This document shows positions 9,078 through 19,508 of a stretch of DNA of 64,000 nucleotides, in pieces; position 1 is the stretch's first letter, and each line of letters opens with the position of its first letter. The translations under genes and the position numbers were made by a program. Origin of the DNA: Rhodoferax fermentans (GTDB taxonomy: Bacteria > Pseudomonadota > Gammaproteobacteria > Burkholderiales > Burkholderiaceae_C); assembly GCF_002017865.1 (NCBI RefSeq), contig NZ_MTJN01000002.1, forward strand, positions 3,472,001-3,536,000. Reading direction: 5' to 3'. The notes under the pieces were generated by a model. The model was given only the letters and a program-made list of their open reading frames with translations, did no database searches and had not been told where the DNA came from.

Positions 9078-9118
9078 ATAGGCCTCCAGCCCTCTTACAA
9101 CAAGGGCTGGCTGCTATC
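9077..9118 (-). repeat. Palindromic repeat copy A (between convergent genes)
   Basis: 8-bp perfect stem CCAGCCCT (9086-9093) with AGGGCTGG (9103-9110), loop 9 nt. Read on the minus strand it is GATAGC, then 20 bases, then GGGCTGGAGGC-ATTT, matching the other copies. It fills the gap between the ends of uspA and the HD-GYP gene and may act as a two-way transcript end. Confidence 0.8.
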
Positions 9119-9138
9119 CAGCTTGATAATTGAGACCC

Positions 9139-10188
9139 TCAGTCCGGGTCTTTGAAACGCTGCTGAATCTCCAGTATACGGTCCCAGTGTTTAAAAAACA
9201 TGGCCACACAGGCCGGGTCAAAGTGGCTGCCTGCCTGGGCCTGGATGTGGGCGCTGGCGCGCTCCAGTGACCAGGCCTCCTTGTAGGGCCGATTCGACAC
9301 CAAAGCGTCAAACACATCCGCCACGGCCACGATGCGGCTGAAGATCGGGATGGCCTCCCCCTTGAGACCAGCGGGGTAACCTGAGCCGTCAAATTTTTCG
9401 TGGTGGCCCAGGGCGATGTCCGCCCCCGCCTGCAACACCCGCGAGGCGCTGCCTTTGAGGATCTCATGGCCAATCACAGCGTGCTGTTTCATGACCTCGA
9501 ACTCCTGCGGAGTCAGGCGCCCGGGTTTGAGCAAAATGTTGTCAACAATGCCCACCTTGCCAATGTCGTGCATCGGCGCGGCCTCCAGCAGCAGCTCACA
9601 GTCGGCGTCTGACAAACCCAGCCCCCGGCCAATCAACTCGGAATAGTGCGCCATGCGCAGGATATGGGCGCCGGTTTCGGGGTCGCGGTACTCGGCCGCC
9701 TTGGACAGCCGCAGCACGGTTTCGCGCTCGCGCTCCCGGATCGCTGCGGTGGCCTTTTGCACCTCTTCGGCCAGCCAGGCGGCGCGGTTCTCCAACACCT
9801 TGCGGCTGGCGCCCAGGTCCAGCATGTTCTTCACACGCGCCATGAATTCGATTTTGTCCACCGGCTTGGTCAAAAAATCGGTGGCACCGACCTCCAGCGC
9901 CTGGTAACGCACCTGCTTTTGGTCGTTGGCGGTGATCATCAACACCGGAATGTTCTGCCGCCCGGGGGTCAGCCGCACTGCGGTGATGAACTCCATGCCG
10001 TTGAGCTCCGGCATCATGTAGTCCACAATGATCAGGTCGAAGTCTTCGGTTTTGGCGCAGGCCAGTCCGGCCACGGCATTGGTGAAACAGCGACTCTCGC
10101 AGTTGCCCATGCGTTTGAGCAGCGCCTCGAACAAAATCAGGTTGATTTCGGCATCGTCAACAATCAGTACCTTGTAGGTCATGGTCAA
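9139..10188 (-). CDS. Response regulator with HD-GYP cyclic-di-GMP phosphodiesterase domain
   Basis: 349 aa. Residues about 5-120 are a receiver domain (VDDAE, phospho-accepting Asp in VDYMMPE, Lys in TKPVDK). After a coiled linker, residues about 150-345 are an HD-GYP domain with the HD pair in MHDIGKVG, the ILLKPGRLT stretch, and HHEKFDGSGYP including GYP. The family hydrolyses cyclic-di-GMP. It follows the hybrid kinase by 64 bp and is the likely output of that kinase. All catalytic motifs look intact, so I expect an active enzyme controlled by phosphorylation. Confidence 0.93.
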   Translation of the reverse strand: MTMTYKVLIVDDAEINLILFEALLKRMGNCESRCFTNAVAGLACAKTEDFDLIIVDYMMPELNGMEFITAVRLTPGRQNIPVLMITANDQKQVRYQALEVGATDFLTKPVDKIEFMARVKNMLDLGASRKVLENRAAWLAEEVQKATAAIRERERETVLRLSKAAEYRDPETGAHILRMAHYSELIGRGLGLSDADCELLLEAAPMHDIGKVGIVDNILLKPGRLTPQEFEVMKQHAVIGHEILKGSASRVLQAGADIALGHHEKFDGSGYPAGLKGEAIPIFSRIVAVADVFDALVSNRPYKEAWSLERASAHIQAQAGSHFDPACVAMFFKHWDRILEIQQRFKDPD

Positions 10189-10252
10189 ACATTCTCAGAA
10201 TCTGGCACCCTTGCGGACAGAGCGCTGACAGGACTTGGAACACAAGCTCGTT

Positions 10253-13200
10253 TTAATGTACCACCGCACTCTGGCGCCCATGGAGTGCCGCCACCAGATG
10301 CTCGATCTGAGCGGCCAGAGCCACCAGGGTGGCATGCACCGCCTGAGCATCACCCTGCAGCCCAGAGCCTGGCATGGCCGAGACGAGTTGCTCCAGCTCA
10401 CCCACCAGATCTTCGGCCGGACGTGCGCCAAACATGCCCATGACACCTTTGAGCGCATGAGCGCTGTTGAGCAGCTTGGGCCAGTCCAGCAGCGCCAGCG
10501 CTTGCTTCATCTGGGCCAGATCACCAGGCCACTGCGCCAGAAAAGCATCCGTGATGATCGCAATCACCTCCTGGTCGGCTTGACGCAAAGCCTGGGCGTA
10601 ATCAAACCCGGCGTCCGCTGCGACCGCAGGTTTCAGGCGGGCTGGGTGGGACGGTTCAAGCGCTGTGTTTTCAGTAGCAGCAACCCCTTCATCAAAGCGG
10701 GCTAGAACACGATAAAGCTCAGAAGTCGAGATCGGCTTGGACAGGTAGTCGTCCATGCCTGCCTGCAGACAACGCTCACGGTCCCCCGGCATCACATTGG
10801 CGGTCATCGCCACAATCGGGGTGCGGCGCCCCCGCTCGGTGGCACGAAAACGGCGGGTGGCCTGCAGACCGTCAAACACCGGCATCATCATGTCCATGAG
10901 GACCAGGTCAAACCGCCGTAGGGCCAGGATGTCCAGGGCAATCTGGCCGTTGCCCGCCAGCGTGACCCGGTGCCCCTCGCGCCCGAGCAGCACCAGCGCG
11001 AGCTTCTGATTGATCTCGTTGTCTTCCACCAGCAAGATGTCCAGCCCCGCCGTTGTTTTGGCGGCGCTGTTGCGCTGCGCTGGGGTGAGATCTGAGGGTG
11101 ACGCCACGCTTTCTCTCTCTGAGGCGGTCGACACCGCAGCATCCATCAGCACATCAAAATCAAACTGACTGCCCTCCCCCAGCACGCTGCGCACCGACAT
11201 CTGGCCACCCATCGCGGCCACCAGGCGCGAAGAAATCGACAAACCCAGACCGGTGCCACCAAAACGCCGGGTGATGCTGCTGTCTTCCTGGGAAAAAGCC
11301 TCAAAAATGCTGTCGAGCTTGGCTTGGGCAATGCCAATGCCGGTGTCCTTGACCGAGCAGCGCAAGCGCACCCGTGCGCCCGGCGCGGGTTCCGAACGCA
11401 CAGACAGCGCCACCTCACCATGATCGGTGAACTTGATGGCATTGCCCATCAGGTTCATCAGGATCTGCTGCAACCGGCCCGGATCACCCACCAGCGCCTG
11501 GGGCACACGCGGGTCCAGATCACACACCAGCGCCAGGCCCTTGGCTTGGGCGGGCACGGCCAGTTGTTTGAGTGTTTCATGGAGCATTTGTGGCAACTGG
11601 AACGGGATCGCCTCGATCTGCACTTTGCCGGCTTCGATCTTGGAGAAATCCAGAATGTCGTTGATGACCCGCAGCAAGGTGTCCGAGGACAGCTTGACGA
11701 TCTCCAGGTACTCACGCTGCTCGGTGCTCAACTCGGTGTCGAGCACCAGTTCGGTCATGCCAATCACGCCGTTCATCGGGGTTCGGATCTCATGGCTCAT
11801 GTTGGCCAGAAAATCCGACTTGGCCCGGCTCGCCACCTCGGCAGCCTCTTTGGCGCGCTGCAGATCCTCGGAGGCCTGTTTGGCCTGGGAAATATCGGCC
11901 AGGTAACCGTTCCACAACACCCCGCCGTCGGCGGCGGCCTTGGGCATGGACTCGCCATGCACCCAGATCAGCGCACCAGTTTGCGGGTGGCGTAACCTGA
12001 AGTCGAGGGAAATCCGAGCGCCAAAACGTGCCGAATTCTTGAATGCCTGCACAAAGGCCGGCTGGTCGTCAGCGTAAATCAGCGCAAAGAAGCTGCTGGC
12101 GTCGTTCATGATGGTCTGGTGCGACACCCCGCAAATCTGCTCCATCACCGAGCTGCAGAACGGGAAGCTCTGGTGACCATCGGCCCACAGCCGGTACTGG
12201 AACACCACCACCGGGATGTTTTCGGTGACTTCACGCAGCTGGTCACTGGCTTCGCGGATGACCGTCACATCCTGCCAAATCCCGGTGAACACCGTGGCCC
12301 CATCGGCAGCGGGCAGCGGCTCGGGCCGCACCTCAGCGCGAATCCAGCGTTTGCGTTTGTCAGGCAATAACACCTGGTATTCAGCGCTCCAGGCCTCGCG
12401 CCGCTCGGCCGCCGCCGTTACCTCAGCCAGACAGCGGCTGCGGTCAGGCTCCAGAATCTGATCAAAACTGATGAGGCCATTGCGCATCAGCGCATCGCGG
12501 TCCAAGCCACGAATTTCCTTCAGTCGTTCACTCAGGAAGGTGTAGCGGATGCCAGCGGCCCCCACCTCACACTGAAACACCACACCAGGCACCGCGTTGG
12601 TGATGCGGCGCAAGCGCTCTTCGGCCTGGGCCATCGCCGCCTGCATGGCTTTGCGTGCGGTGATGTCGGTGCGGATCGCAATAAACTGGCGCGGCGCACC
12701 GTCGTCCATCAAGGGAACAATGGTGGCCTGCACCCAGTAAATGCTGCCGTCCTTGGCCTGGTTGCAGATCTCACCATGCCAGACCTCGCCTTTGAGGATG
12801 GTCTGCCACAGGTGCTTGAAGAAACTGGTGTGTTGTCTGCCGGAGTTGATCATGCGGTGGTTGCGCCCGAGCAACTCCTCACGCGTGTAACCACTGATCT
12901 GGCAGAACTTGTCATTGGCATAGGTGATGTCGCCTGCCAAGTCGGTGATGCTGACAATCGCATGCTGGTCCAGCGCAAACTTCTGGTTGGCCAAGTCGGC
13001 CAGAGCGGCCTGCAGCTCACGCTGGCTGGCTTCGCGCTGGGCCACCAGGTCCGACATCAGCTTGGACAGCGACTCCAGACTGTCATCCTTGAGCACCGGT
13101 GAGTACGGCCCCATCTGCCGCATCAGGCCGTTGGCGGTCTCGCGCAGGGACTCCATCGCGCGGGTGCGGCTGTCCAACTCGTGGCGCAAACGGTCATTGG

Positions 13201-13462
13201 CATGTGACAGCTCCACGGAACTGAGCTGCAGGCTGCGGGTTTTTAACTCCAGATCCCGGTCATTCTGTTCATAGGTGTCCAGCACCCGCGCCAAAAATCC
13301 CTCCATGCCTGCCAGCAAACGGGCGGCAGGTTCGGACACGCCCGAGCTGCGCGAGAGCTGCACCAGTTCGGCCAACACGGACGGCACCTGTTCGTCGTCC
13401 ACCCCCAGCAAACGCCTGATCTGGCGGCTGAGAAGCCGGTGCATGGCATGGGGGTTGCTCAC
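10253..13462 (-). CDS. Hybrid sensor histidine kinase (PAS, HisKA, HATPase, receiver, HPt)
   Basis: With a GTG start at 13462 that overlaps the FIST gene stop (GTGA), the protein is 1069 aa. In order: coiled-coil N-terminus, three PAS-like domains (the first contains [20 protein letters not shown]), a HisKA box [16 protein letters not shown], HATPase motifs ([14 protein letters not shown]), a receiver domain (VEDNEIN, LMDMMMP, SKPIS) and a C-terminal HPt domain ([12 protein letters not shown]). It is therefore a complete phosphorelay. No membrane segment is seen, so it is cytoplasmic and probably gets its signal from the FIST protein or a PAS ligand. A degenerate palindromic repeat lies in the linker between receiver and HPt. 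Confidence 0.92.
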   Translation of the reverse strand: MSNPHAMHRLLSRQIRRLLGVDDEQVPSVLAELVQLSRSSGVSEPAARLLAGMEGFLARVLDTYEQNDRDLELKTRSLQLSSVELSHANDRLRHELDSRTRAMESLRETANGLMRQMGPYSPVLKDDSLESLSKLMSDLVAQREASQRELQAALADLANQKFALDQHAIVSITDLAGDITYANDKFCQISGYTREELLGRNHRMINSGRQHTSFFKHLWQTILKGEVWHGEICNQAKDGSIYWVQATIVPLMDDGAPRQFIAIRTDITARKAMQAAMAQAEERLRRITNAVPGVVFQCEVGAAGIRYTFLSERLKEIRGLDRDALMRNGLISFDQILEPDRSRCLAEVTAAAERREAWSAEYQVLLPDKRKRWIRAEVRPEPLPAADGATVFTGIWQDVTVIREASDQLREVTENIPVVVFQYRLWADGHQSFPFCSSVMEQICGVSHQTIMNDASSFFALIYADDQPAFVQAFKNSARFGARISLDFRLRHPQTGALIWVHGESMPKAAADGGVLWNGYLADISQAKQASEDLQRAKEAAEVASRAKSDFLANMSHEIRTPMNGVIGMTELVLDTELSTEQREYLEIVKLSSDTLLRVINDILDFSKIEAGKVQIEAIPFQLPQMLHETLKQLAVPAQAKGLALVCDLDPRVPQALVGDPGRLQQILMNLMGNAIKFTDHGEVALSVRSEPAPGARVRLRCSVKDTGIGIAQAKLDSIFEAFSQEDSSITRRFGGTGLGLSISSRLVAAMGGQMSVRSVLGEGSQFDFDVLMDAAVSTASERESVASPSDLTPAQRNSAAKTTAGLDILLVEDNEINQKLALVLLGREGHRVTLAGNGQIALDILALRRFDLVLMDMMMPVFDGLQATRRFRATERGRRTPIVAMTANVMPGDRERCLQAGMDDYLSKPISTSELYRVLARFDEGVAATENTALEPSHPARLKPAVAADAGFDYAQALRQADQEVIAIITDAFLAQWPGDLAQMKQALALLDWPKLLNSAHALKGVMGMFGARPAEDLVGELEQLVSAMPGSGLQGDAQAVHATLVALAAQIEHLVAALHGRQSAVVH
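10666..10716 (+). repeat. Degenerate palindromic repeat copy L inside the hybrid kinase gene
   Basis: AGTAGC, 20 bases, GGGCTAGAACA keeps the exact spacing of the family. It encodes part of the linker after the receiver domain, and on the coding strand gives a run of codons with A/T third positions (GTT CTA, GAT GAA, GTT GCT GCT ACT GAA) unlike the rest of the gene. The stem is weak. Confidence 0.5.
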
Positions 13463-14607
13463 GATGCCACCGGTGTTTCTGTCAGGTAGGTGATGGTCAT
13501 GGTCTGATTGTGCAGCTTGCAATCCAGCGCACCGGACATCGGACAAATCTCGCCATACGAATAAAACCCCGCGAGTGTGGCTTTCTGACGAAAGACATCG
13601 GCCACCGCTTCCACCTCCTCGTCCACGCGGTCGCCCATGACCAGTTTGCGCCCGACACAGCTCACCAGCAGGGCCAGCCCTTCTGCGCTGGACGAGGCAC
13701 ACGCGCTGGCCAAACGTGCGGCGGTCTCGGCGCCATCCACCAGCGCGTCGGTGCTGGCGTGCATCAGCCGCAGATAACCCTGCGGGTCAATGTCACCCGC
13801 CAGAATGAGGCTGCCCTGGGCTTCGTCGACACCCAAAATGGTCCGGATCAGCCCCACGTCACTCTGGTCCTGCCCCAGCATCGCCATCGGAAACAACAAA
13901 CCCGAAATGAGCAGGTTGCGGGCATGGTCACCCAGGTAGCGCTTGTAAATCTCCAACGCCGGTTCACCATCGAGTTCAAACAACACATTGTCTTGGCAAC
14001 GTGTCACCTTGCGCGCCGGGCCAAACTGCTCCCAGCCGCCAAAGGAGCCATGCGCCACCTGCAGCTGCTCACCGTACAGACCCACACAGCTCACCCGATC
14101 GGGGTGCACACCGCTGTTGTCGAGCACAAAACTGGTCTTGAACGCCGCCCCGTCACCGGCCAGGCCACCGGTGATCAGCACCTGATCACCCAGCACATCC
14201 ACCAGACCGGCAATCAGGGCACTGCCATTGATGTGAATGCCCTGCCCCAGCACCCAGACCAGGCGCAGACCAGCTTTCGGCAGCTGCTGCCCCAGGCGCT
14301 GACCGGCGACAAACGACTCACTCATCTGCGCCAGACAGGCGCTGGCCGCCAACACCCGGACCGACTCAAAACGGATGCCGGTGACCACACAGCTGTTATC
14401 GGTGACCCCCTGGTTGGAGATTTCACCCGCCGAGGTACAGCCCAGGCGTGGGACATGCGCCAGTTGGCTGGACAACTGCGTATCCAAAGCCTTTAACCAG
14501 TGGACCGGCCCAAAGGCCAACATCAGCTGGGGCTTGACATCACCCCAGGCGACCAGCATCTCGGCCAGATCGCTGGCTTGCCGCAGGACGGTTTGGATAA
14601 CACGCAT
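13459..14607 (-). CDS. FIST-domain sensory protein
   Basis: 382 aa with an N-terminal FIST domain (about 25-220, containing [10 protein letters not shown] and [10 protein letters not shown]) and a C-terminal FIST_C domain (about 225-365, ending FYSYGEICP). FIST proteins are thought to bind small ligands such as amino acids and are usually encoded beside signalling enzymes. No signal peptide or membrane helix is seen. Its stop overlaps the GTG start of the hybrid kinase, so the two are tightly coupled and probably work together. Confidence 0.9.
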   Translation of the reverse strand: MRVIQTVLRQASDLAEMLVAWGDVKPQLMLAFGPVHWLKALDTQLSSQLAHVPRLGCTSAGEISNQGVTDNSCVVTGIRFESVRVLAASACLAQMSESFVAGQRLGQQLPKAGLRLVWVLGQGIHINGSALIAGLVDVLGDQVLITGGLAGDGAAFKTSFVLDNSGVHPDRVSCVGLYGEQLQVAHGSFGGWEQFGPARKVTRCQDNVLFELDGEPALEIYKRYLGDHARNLLISGLLFPMAMLGQDQSDVGLIRTILGVDEAQGSLILAGDIDPQGYLRLMHASTDALVDGAETAARLASACASSSAEGLALLVSCVGRKLVMGDRVDEEVEAVADVFRQKATLAGFYSYGEICPMSGALDCKLHNQTMTITYLTETPVAS

Positions 14608-14728
14608 GGCTTGTCCCTTTGTCTTGTGTCGATGATGCTAACGACTCTGTGTGCTGCGACATGGCGCCCACCGCAGATTTTGGCACTTTGTCCCTGGCCC
14701 GGCGAGGCCATTTGAGCCACAGCGTGGG

Positions 14729-15376
14729 CTACTGGGTCCTGGCCAGCTCAGCTTGGAGGCGGCTCAGAACCTGTTGAGCGGCCAAGCTCAGACCTGGCAG
14801 CGGCAACCCCTCCCGGCCGAGTTGGTCGGCGTGGGTGTGCAGCAGCTTATGGGCGCGGCCAGTGGTGTTGCGGGTATAGGTGATCACCGCCAGGTCATCG
14901 GCCAAACTGGCTACCGAGCTATGCTGGTCTGAGGCCTGGGCCGCGCGCTCCAGCAGGCTGCCGCTGCGGTCGTTGTTGAGGGTAAAGACCCAGGCGGTGC
15001 CAGCCTGGAAGGCCAGTTTGCTGAGCCAGCCAAAGTGGGATGCGTTGCAGACCACCACGGCGGGTTGGGCGTCGTCGATGACAGACGCTACCTCAGCACC
15101 CAGGCAGGCCATGTCAAGCGGCACAAACACCAGCCCGGTCCGCAGGCTGGCCAGGTACAACATCAGCGCCTCGACCGATGGGTCAACCTGCACCAGCACC
15201 CGTGCACCCGGTGGCACATCCAGCGACTGCAGGAAGTTGGCCAGTTTGGCGCTGCCACGCTCCAGATCAGACCAAGTGTAGACCAGGCCGTTGTCAGTCT
15301 CAAGCACGGTACCGTCCAGGTCTGCCGGAAACACGGAGCGCAGGGCCTGGTAGAGGTTGAACGAGGCAGGGCTCAT
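14729..15376 (-). pseudogene. matB: N-terminal remnant of malonyl-CoA synthetase (MatB-like)
   Basis: 215 codons from 15376 resemble the first part of MatB-type AMP-forming acyl-CoA synthetases: NLYQALRSVFPADLDGTVLE, then YTWSDLERGSAKLANFL and SVEALMLYLASLRTG. Family members have about 500 residues. The AMP-binding P-loop (usually YTSGTTGRSKG) reads YTRNTTGRAHK here, with key residues lost, after which similarity ends and the frame stops. No further MatB sequence is seen down to 14607. It follows an enoyl-CoA hydratase gene by 55 bp, the usual partner in this order. I conclude that it is a decayed gene. Confidence 0.8.
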
Positions 15377-15431
15377 GCGTGGTATCTCATTTTTTCCAAG
15401 GAACAAGCAGCCAGCATCTTCGGGCACCTGC

Positions 15432-16250
15432 TCAAAACACCGGTGGACGTTTTGCCAGAAACGCGGTGATGCCTTCGAGCTGCTCTGCACTGTCGGCATA
15501 GGCATAAGCGCTGGCCAACAGTGGTTGCAGCGGGTCGCCGGATGCTGTGGTATTTGTAGCAATCCGCCCTTGATCCAAAAGGGCTGGAAGCGGATTTAAA
15601 GCACGAAGTGTCCGTTTATTGAGGCGCGCGGCCTGCGGCGCCAAACGGATGATGCGCTGCACCGTGGCCTGGGCCTTTGCTGCCAAGTCATCATCCGCGA
15701 CCACCTGGCTCAAAAAGCCACGCTGCAACATCTCGGGTGCGCCCAACACCGCCGCCTCCAGCAGCATCTGGCGCGCCGTCACCAGGCCCACTTCACGGCC
15801 CACCAGCGCGGCCTCGCGCGGCGCCATCGGAAAACCCAGGCGGGCAATCGGCGCGCCAAACTGGGCTGACTGCGCTGCCAGGCGGATGTCGCAGCAGCTG
15901 GCGATCTCGACCCCGGCACCCATGCAGTTGCCTGCAATCTGCGCCACGATGGGCACGTCGCAGGCCAGCAAAGCGCTCAGAGCGCCCCACACCTCTTGCT
16001 CATGAAAGTGACGCAGACTGGCCTCTTCAAAACGGAAGGAGGTGTACTCGGAGATGTCGCCACCAGCGCAAAAGTGGGCACCTTCGCCAGAGAGCAGCAC
16101 ACAGCGCACGGTGTCGTGGCGCTGGATGGCCTGTGCCACCGTGCGCAGCTCAGCCCACATGGCGCGCGACATCGTGTTAAAACGTTCGGGGTAGACCAGC
16201 GTGACAGACGCCACCAGCGGGTCTTGTTGGTAACGGATATGGCCTGGCAT
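15432..16250 (-). CDS. Enoyl-CoA hydratase/isomerase family protein
   Basis: 272-aa crotonase-fold protein. The oxyanion-hole segments are HFCAGGDISEY (about 60-70) and AQIAGNCMGAGVEIASCCDIRLAA (about 103-126). The C-terminal helix SAYAYADSAEQLEGITAFLAKRPP is conserved. It probably acts in fatty- or organic-acid breakdown, but the substrate cannot be read from sequence. About 19 residues (PLPALLDQGRIATNTTASG) before the final helix come from a palindromic repeat inserted in frame. It is followed by the decayed matB. Confidence 0.88.
   Translation of the reverse strand: MPGHIRYQQDPLVASVTLVYPERFNTMSRAMWAELRTVAQAIQRHDTVRCVLLSGEGAHFCAGGDISEYTSFRFEEASLRHFHEQEVWGALSALLACDVPIVAQIAGNCMGAGVEIASCCDIRLAAQSAQFGAPIARLGFPMAPREAALVGREVGLVTARQMLLEAAVLGAPEMLQRGFLSQVVADDDLAAKAQATVQRIIRLAPQAARLNKRTLRALNPLPALLDQGRIATNTTASGDPLQPLLASAYAYADSAEQLEGITAFLAKRPPVF
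15551..15600 (+). repeat. Palindromic repeat copy B, in frame in the enoyl-CoA hydratase gene
   Basis: TGTAGC, 20 bases, GGGCTGGAAGCGGATTT with stem GCCCTT (15566-15571) / AAGGGC (15579-15584). It codes for extra residues between the crotonase core and the last helix; the reading frame is kept. Confidence 0.8.
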
Positions 16251-16290
16251 GAGATCAAGCTTGAACGGATGAAGACGCCGAGTTAACTAT

Positions 16291-16340
16291 GCAAAGTGTA
16301 GCTGCCAGCCCTTTTTACATAAGGGCTAGAGCATGATTTT
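16291..16340 (+). repeat. Palindromic repeat copy C (just after lgt)
   Basis: GTGTAGC, 20 bases, GGGCTAGAGCATGATTTT; stem AGCCCTT (16307-16313) / AAGGGCT (16321-16327), loop 7 nt. It begins within 3 bp of the lgt stop on the minus strand and fills most of the gap to the enoyl-CoA hydratase gene. Confidence 0.85.
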
Positions 16341-16342
16341 CC

Positions 16343-17155
16343 TTAAACCTTGGGTGAGTTGGCACGGGCCCACAACCACAAACCAATACCGCCGAAGATC
16401 ATCGGCAGACACAACCACTGGCCCATGCTCAAACCCAGTCCCAGCAGCCCCAGGAAGGCATCGGGCTCGCGGAAATACTCGGCGATGAAACGAAACACGC
16501 CATACCCAAACAAGAAAGCCGCCGCCACCTGCCCGCGCTGGCGCGGTTTGCGGGCGTACAGCCACAGCAGCACAAACAGCAGCAGACCTTCGAGCAAAAA
16601 CTGGTAAATCTGCGAAGGGTGGCGCGGCGCGTCTCCCGCACCGCGAAACACCATGCCCCAGGGCAGGTCCGGACTGGCCAGCCGCCCCCACAACTCACCG
16701 TTGATGAAGTTGCCCATGCGCCCTGCCGCCAGACCGGTCGGCACACAGGGCGCCACAAAATCCGCCACCTGCAACCAAGGCCGTTTTCGGCTGTGGGCAA
16801 ACCAGAGCATCGAGGCAATCACCCCGAGCAAACCACCATGGAAACTCATGCCGCCCTGCCACACCGCAAACACCTCCAGCGGGTTGGCGGCGTAATAGTC
16901 GGGCTTGTAAAACAGGCAGTAACCGATGCGCCCACCCAGCACCACACCCATCACACCGAGGAACAGGATGTCTTCCACATCACGCTTGCTCCAGGCCTGT
17001 GCGCCAGTGAGCGAGGCAAACGGCTCATGGCGCAGACGCAAATTGCCCAGCCACATGAACAGCCCAAAGGCCGCCAGATAAGTCAGGCCGTACCAGTGCA
17101 CAGCAATTGGCCCCAACTGCAGGGCCACCGGGTTGATCTCAGGATGAATCAGCAT
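16343..17155 (-). CDS. lgt: Prolipoprotein diacylglyceryl transferase
   Basis: Inner-membrane enzyme that moves diacylglycerol from phosphatidylglycerol to the lipobox Cys of prolipoproteins. 270 aa, about seven membrane helices. The Lgt signature [14 protein letters not shown] is present near residue 140, with the N-terminal [11 protein letters not shown] segment and the [10 protein letters not shown] helix. It starts 21 bp after ilvD ends and is probably co-transcribed with it. Confidence 0.96.
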   Translation of the reverse strand: MLIHPEINPVALQLGPIAVHWYGLTYLAAFGLFMWLGNLRLRHEPFASLTGAQAWSKRDVEDILFLGVMGVVLGGRIGYCLFYKPDYYAANPLEVFAVWQGGMSFHGGLLGVIASMLWFAHSRKRPWLQVADFVAPCVPTGLAAGRMGNFINGELWGRLASPDLPWGMVFRGAGDAPRHPSQIYQFLLEGLLLFVLLWLYARKPRQRGQVAAAFLFGYGVFRFIAEYFREPDAFLGLLGLGLSMGQWLCLPMIFGGIGLWLWARANSPKV

Positions 17156-17176
17156 GGGTCAGGGCAGCCAGGCTGA

Positions 17177-19036
17177 TCAATCGTCAAGCAAAGACAGGTC
17201 GCGCACCGCGCCCTTGTCTGCTGACATCACCAGCTTGGCATACGCCCTGAGCGCCGCCGACACCTTGCGCGGCCGCGGCAAAACGGGTTTCCAACCCTTG
17301 GCATCCTGCTCCACCCGGCGTTTGGCGAGTTCCTCGTCAGACACCAGCACGTTGATACTGCGGTTCGGGATGTCGATGCGGATGCGGTCGCCATTGCGCA
17401 CCAAACCAATCGCACCACCCGCCGCCGCCTCAGGGGAAGCGTGGCCGATGGACAGGCCCGAGGTGCCGCCCGAAAAACGCCCGTCGGTCAGCAGCGCGCA
17501 GGCTTTTCCCAGGCCTTTGGATTTGATGTAGCTGGTGGGGTAGAGCATTTCCTGCATGCCGGGGCCACCTTTGGGACCTTCGTAACGCACGATCACCACG
17601 TTCCCTGCCTTCACTTGATCAGCCAGGATGTGGGCCACAGCTTCGTCTTGTGACTCGACCACATGGGCCGGGCCTTCAAACACCAGCAAGGCATCGTCCA
17701 CACCAGCGGTTTTGACCACACAGCCATTCAAAGCGATGTTGCCAACCAGCACCGCCAGACCACCTTCTTGCGAGAACGCGTGTTGGCCCGAACGAATACA
17801 GCCTTGGGCACGGTCCAGATCCAGACTGGGCCAACGGCTGGCCTGGCTGAACGCCACCTGGCTGGGCACGCCACCCGGTCCGGCCTGGTAGAAGGTTTTG
17901 ACCGCATCGGACGGGTTGCGGGCAATGTCCCATTGGTCCAGCGCCTCTTTCATGGTTTTGGCGTGTACCGTGGGCACGTCGGTGTGCAATTTACCAGCGC
18001 GGTCAAGTTCACCCAGGATGGCCATGATGCCGCCAGCGCGGTGCACGTCTTCGATGTGGTACTTGTTGGTGTTGGGTGCCACTTTGCACAGCTGCGGCAC
18101 GACACGCGACAGGCGGTCGATGTCGGCCATGGTGAAGTCGATCTCGGCCTCTTGCGCAATCGCCAGGATGTGCAGGATGGTGTTGGTCGAGCCGCCCATG
18201 GCGATATCCAGGGTGATGGCGTTCTCAAAGGCCTTGAAGCCCACCGAGCGTGGCAGCACAGACACATCATCTTGCTCGTAATAACGTTGGCACAGTTCCA
18301 CAATCAGGTGGCCAGCGCGTTTGAAGAGTTGCTCGCGGTCGGCATGGGTGGCCACCACCGTGCCATTGCCCGGCAAGGACAGGCCCAGCGCCTCGGTCAG
18401 GCAGTTCATCGAGTTGGCGGTGAACATGCCTGAGCAGGAACCACAGGTCGGGCAGGCCGAGCGCTCGATTTCGGCCACATCCGCGTCCGACACCTTGTCG
18501 TCGGCCGCCATCACCATGGCATCGATCAGGTCGAGTTTCTTGAGTTCGATGGTCTGGGTGGCCGGGTTCAGCAGTCGGGTTTTGCCCGCTTCCATCGGAC
18601 CGCCTGAGACAAACACCACCGGGATGTTCAGGCGCATCGCCGCCATCAACATGCCGGGTGTGATCTTGTCGCAGTTGGAGATACACACCATGGCATCCGC
18701 GCAATGGGCATTGACCATGTACTCGACCGAGTCGGCAATGATGTCGCGGCTCGGCAGCGAGTACAACATGCCGTCATGGCCCATGGCAATGCCGTCATCC
18801 ACCGCAATGGTGTTGAATTCTTTGGCGACACCACCGGCGGTTTCAATCTCGCGCGCCACCAGTTGGCCCAGGTCTTTCAAATGCACATGGCCGGGCACAA
18901 ACTGGGTGAACGAGTTGACCACGGCGACGATGGGTTTGCTGAAGTCGCCATCCTTCATGCCGGTGGCGCGCCAGAGGGAGCGTGCACCAGCCATGTTGCG
19001 ACCAGCGGTGGAGGTTTTGGAACGGTAAACAGGCAT
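17177..19036 (-). CDS. ilvD: Dihydroxy-acid dehydratase
   Basis: Fe-S enzyme of valine/isoleucine/leucine synthesis that dehydrates 2,3-dihydroxy acids to 2-keto acids. 619 aa, matching the longer IlvD form of proteobacteria. Cluster and active-site segments are seen: [12 protein letters not shown] near 120 and [19 protein letters not shown] near 195. [21 protein letters not shown] lies near the C-terminus. The start [19 protein letters not shown] is typical. lgt follows. Confidence 0.97.
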   Translation of the reverse strand: MPVYRSKTSTAGRNMAGARSLWRATGMKDGDFSKPIVAVVNSFTQFVPGHVHLKDLGQLVAREIETAGGVAKEFNTIAVDDGIAMGHDGMLYSLPSRDIIADSVEYMVNAHCADAMVCISNCDKITPGMLMAAMRLNIPVVFVSGGPMEAGKTRLLNPATQTIELKKLDLIDAMVMAADDKVSDADVAEIERSACPTCGSCSGMFTANSMNCLTEALGLSLPGNGTVVATHADREQLFKRAGHLIVELCQRYYEQDDVSVLPRSVGFKAFENAITLDIAMGGSTNTILHILAIAQEAEIDFTMADIDRLSRVVPQLCKVAPNTNKYHIEDVHRAGGIMAILGELDRAGKLHTDVPTVHAKTMKEALDQWDIARNPSDAVKTFYQAGPGGVPSQVAFSQASRWPSLDLDRAQGCIRSGQHAFSQEGGLAVLVGNIALNGCVVKTAGVDDALLVFEGPAHVVESQDEAVAHILADQVKAGNVVIVRYEGPKGGPGMQEMLYPTSYIKSKGLGKACALLTDGRFSGGTSGLSIGHASPEAAAGGAIGLVRNGDRIRIDIPNRSINVLVSDEELAKRRVEQDAKGWKPVLPRPRKVSAALRAYAKLVMSADKGAVRDLSLLDD

Positions 19037-19168
19037 GGTGATGGATCGCCAAAAAAGGCTTCAAAACGTTGGAAAAACAAGTGGGGGATTATGTCGCACA
19101 GGGCATGGACGCCAGGCGCCAAGGCCATCCGACCAGAGGGGTCAGCGCCCTGCCCCGTGGTCTAAGCG

Positions 19169-19414
19169 TCAACGCCGGCGCTTCTGGTAAGTGGCGTCAA
19201 GTGCCTCTTTGGTGCGGGCACGGCGTTCGTCACGGCGTTTGTCGTCGCGCTCCATGGCTTTTTTCTTGGTGTAGCCCGAGGCATCTGCCCAAGCCCACCA
19301 GATCACCGCCAGCGCAAACGGCGCCAGCACCAGCCACCAGGACCACAGCGCCACCGGACCCCACTCGATGTATTTCAACACCAGCAAGATCAAGCCCAAA
19401 CCCAACAGATACAT
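19169..19414 (-). CDS. Small Trp-rich protein
   Basis: 81 aa with the start at 19414, chosen because AGGAG lies about 9 bp upstream; a GTG 33 bp further out is in frame. Two membrane helices (about 1-20 and 26-43) with the pattern MYLLGLGLILLVLKYIEWGP and WSWWLVLAPFALAVIWWAWAD are followed by a highly charged Lys/Arg/Glu tail. This matches a family of small Trp-rich proteins found in Burkholderiales. Function unknown. Confidence 0.8.
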   Translation of the reverse strand: MYLLGLGLILLVLKYIEWGPVALWSWWLVLAPFALAVIWWAWADASGYTKKKAMERDDKRRDERRARTKEALDATYQKRRR

Positions 19415-19508
19415 GGCCAACACTCCTGTCAACAACAACACGCTCACCCCCTGAGCGTACCCGCAAAAGTGATCCGTCCGCAGAGAGCACGGTACTGGGT
19501 CAAACGCG

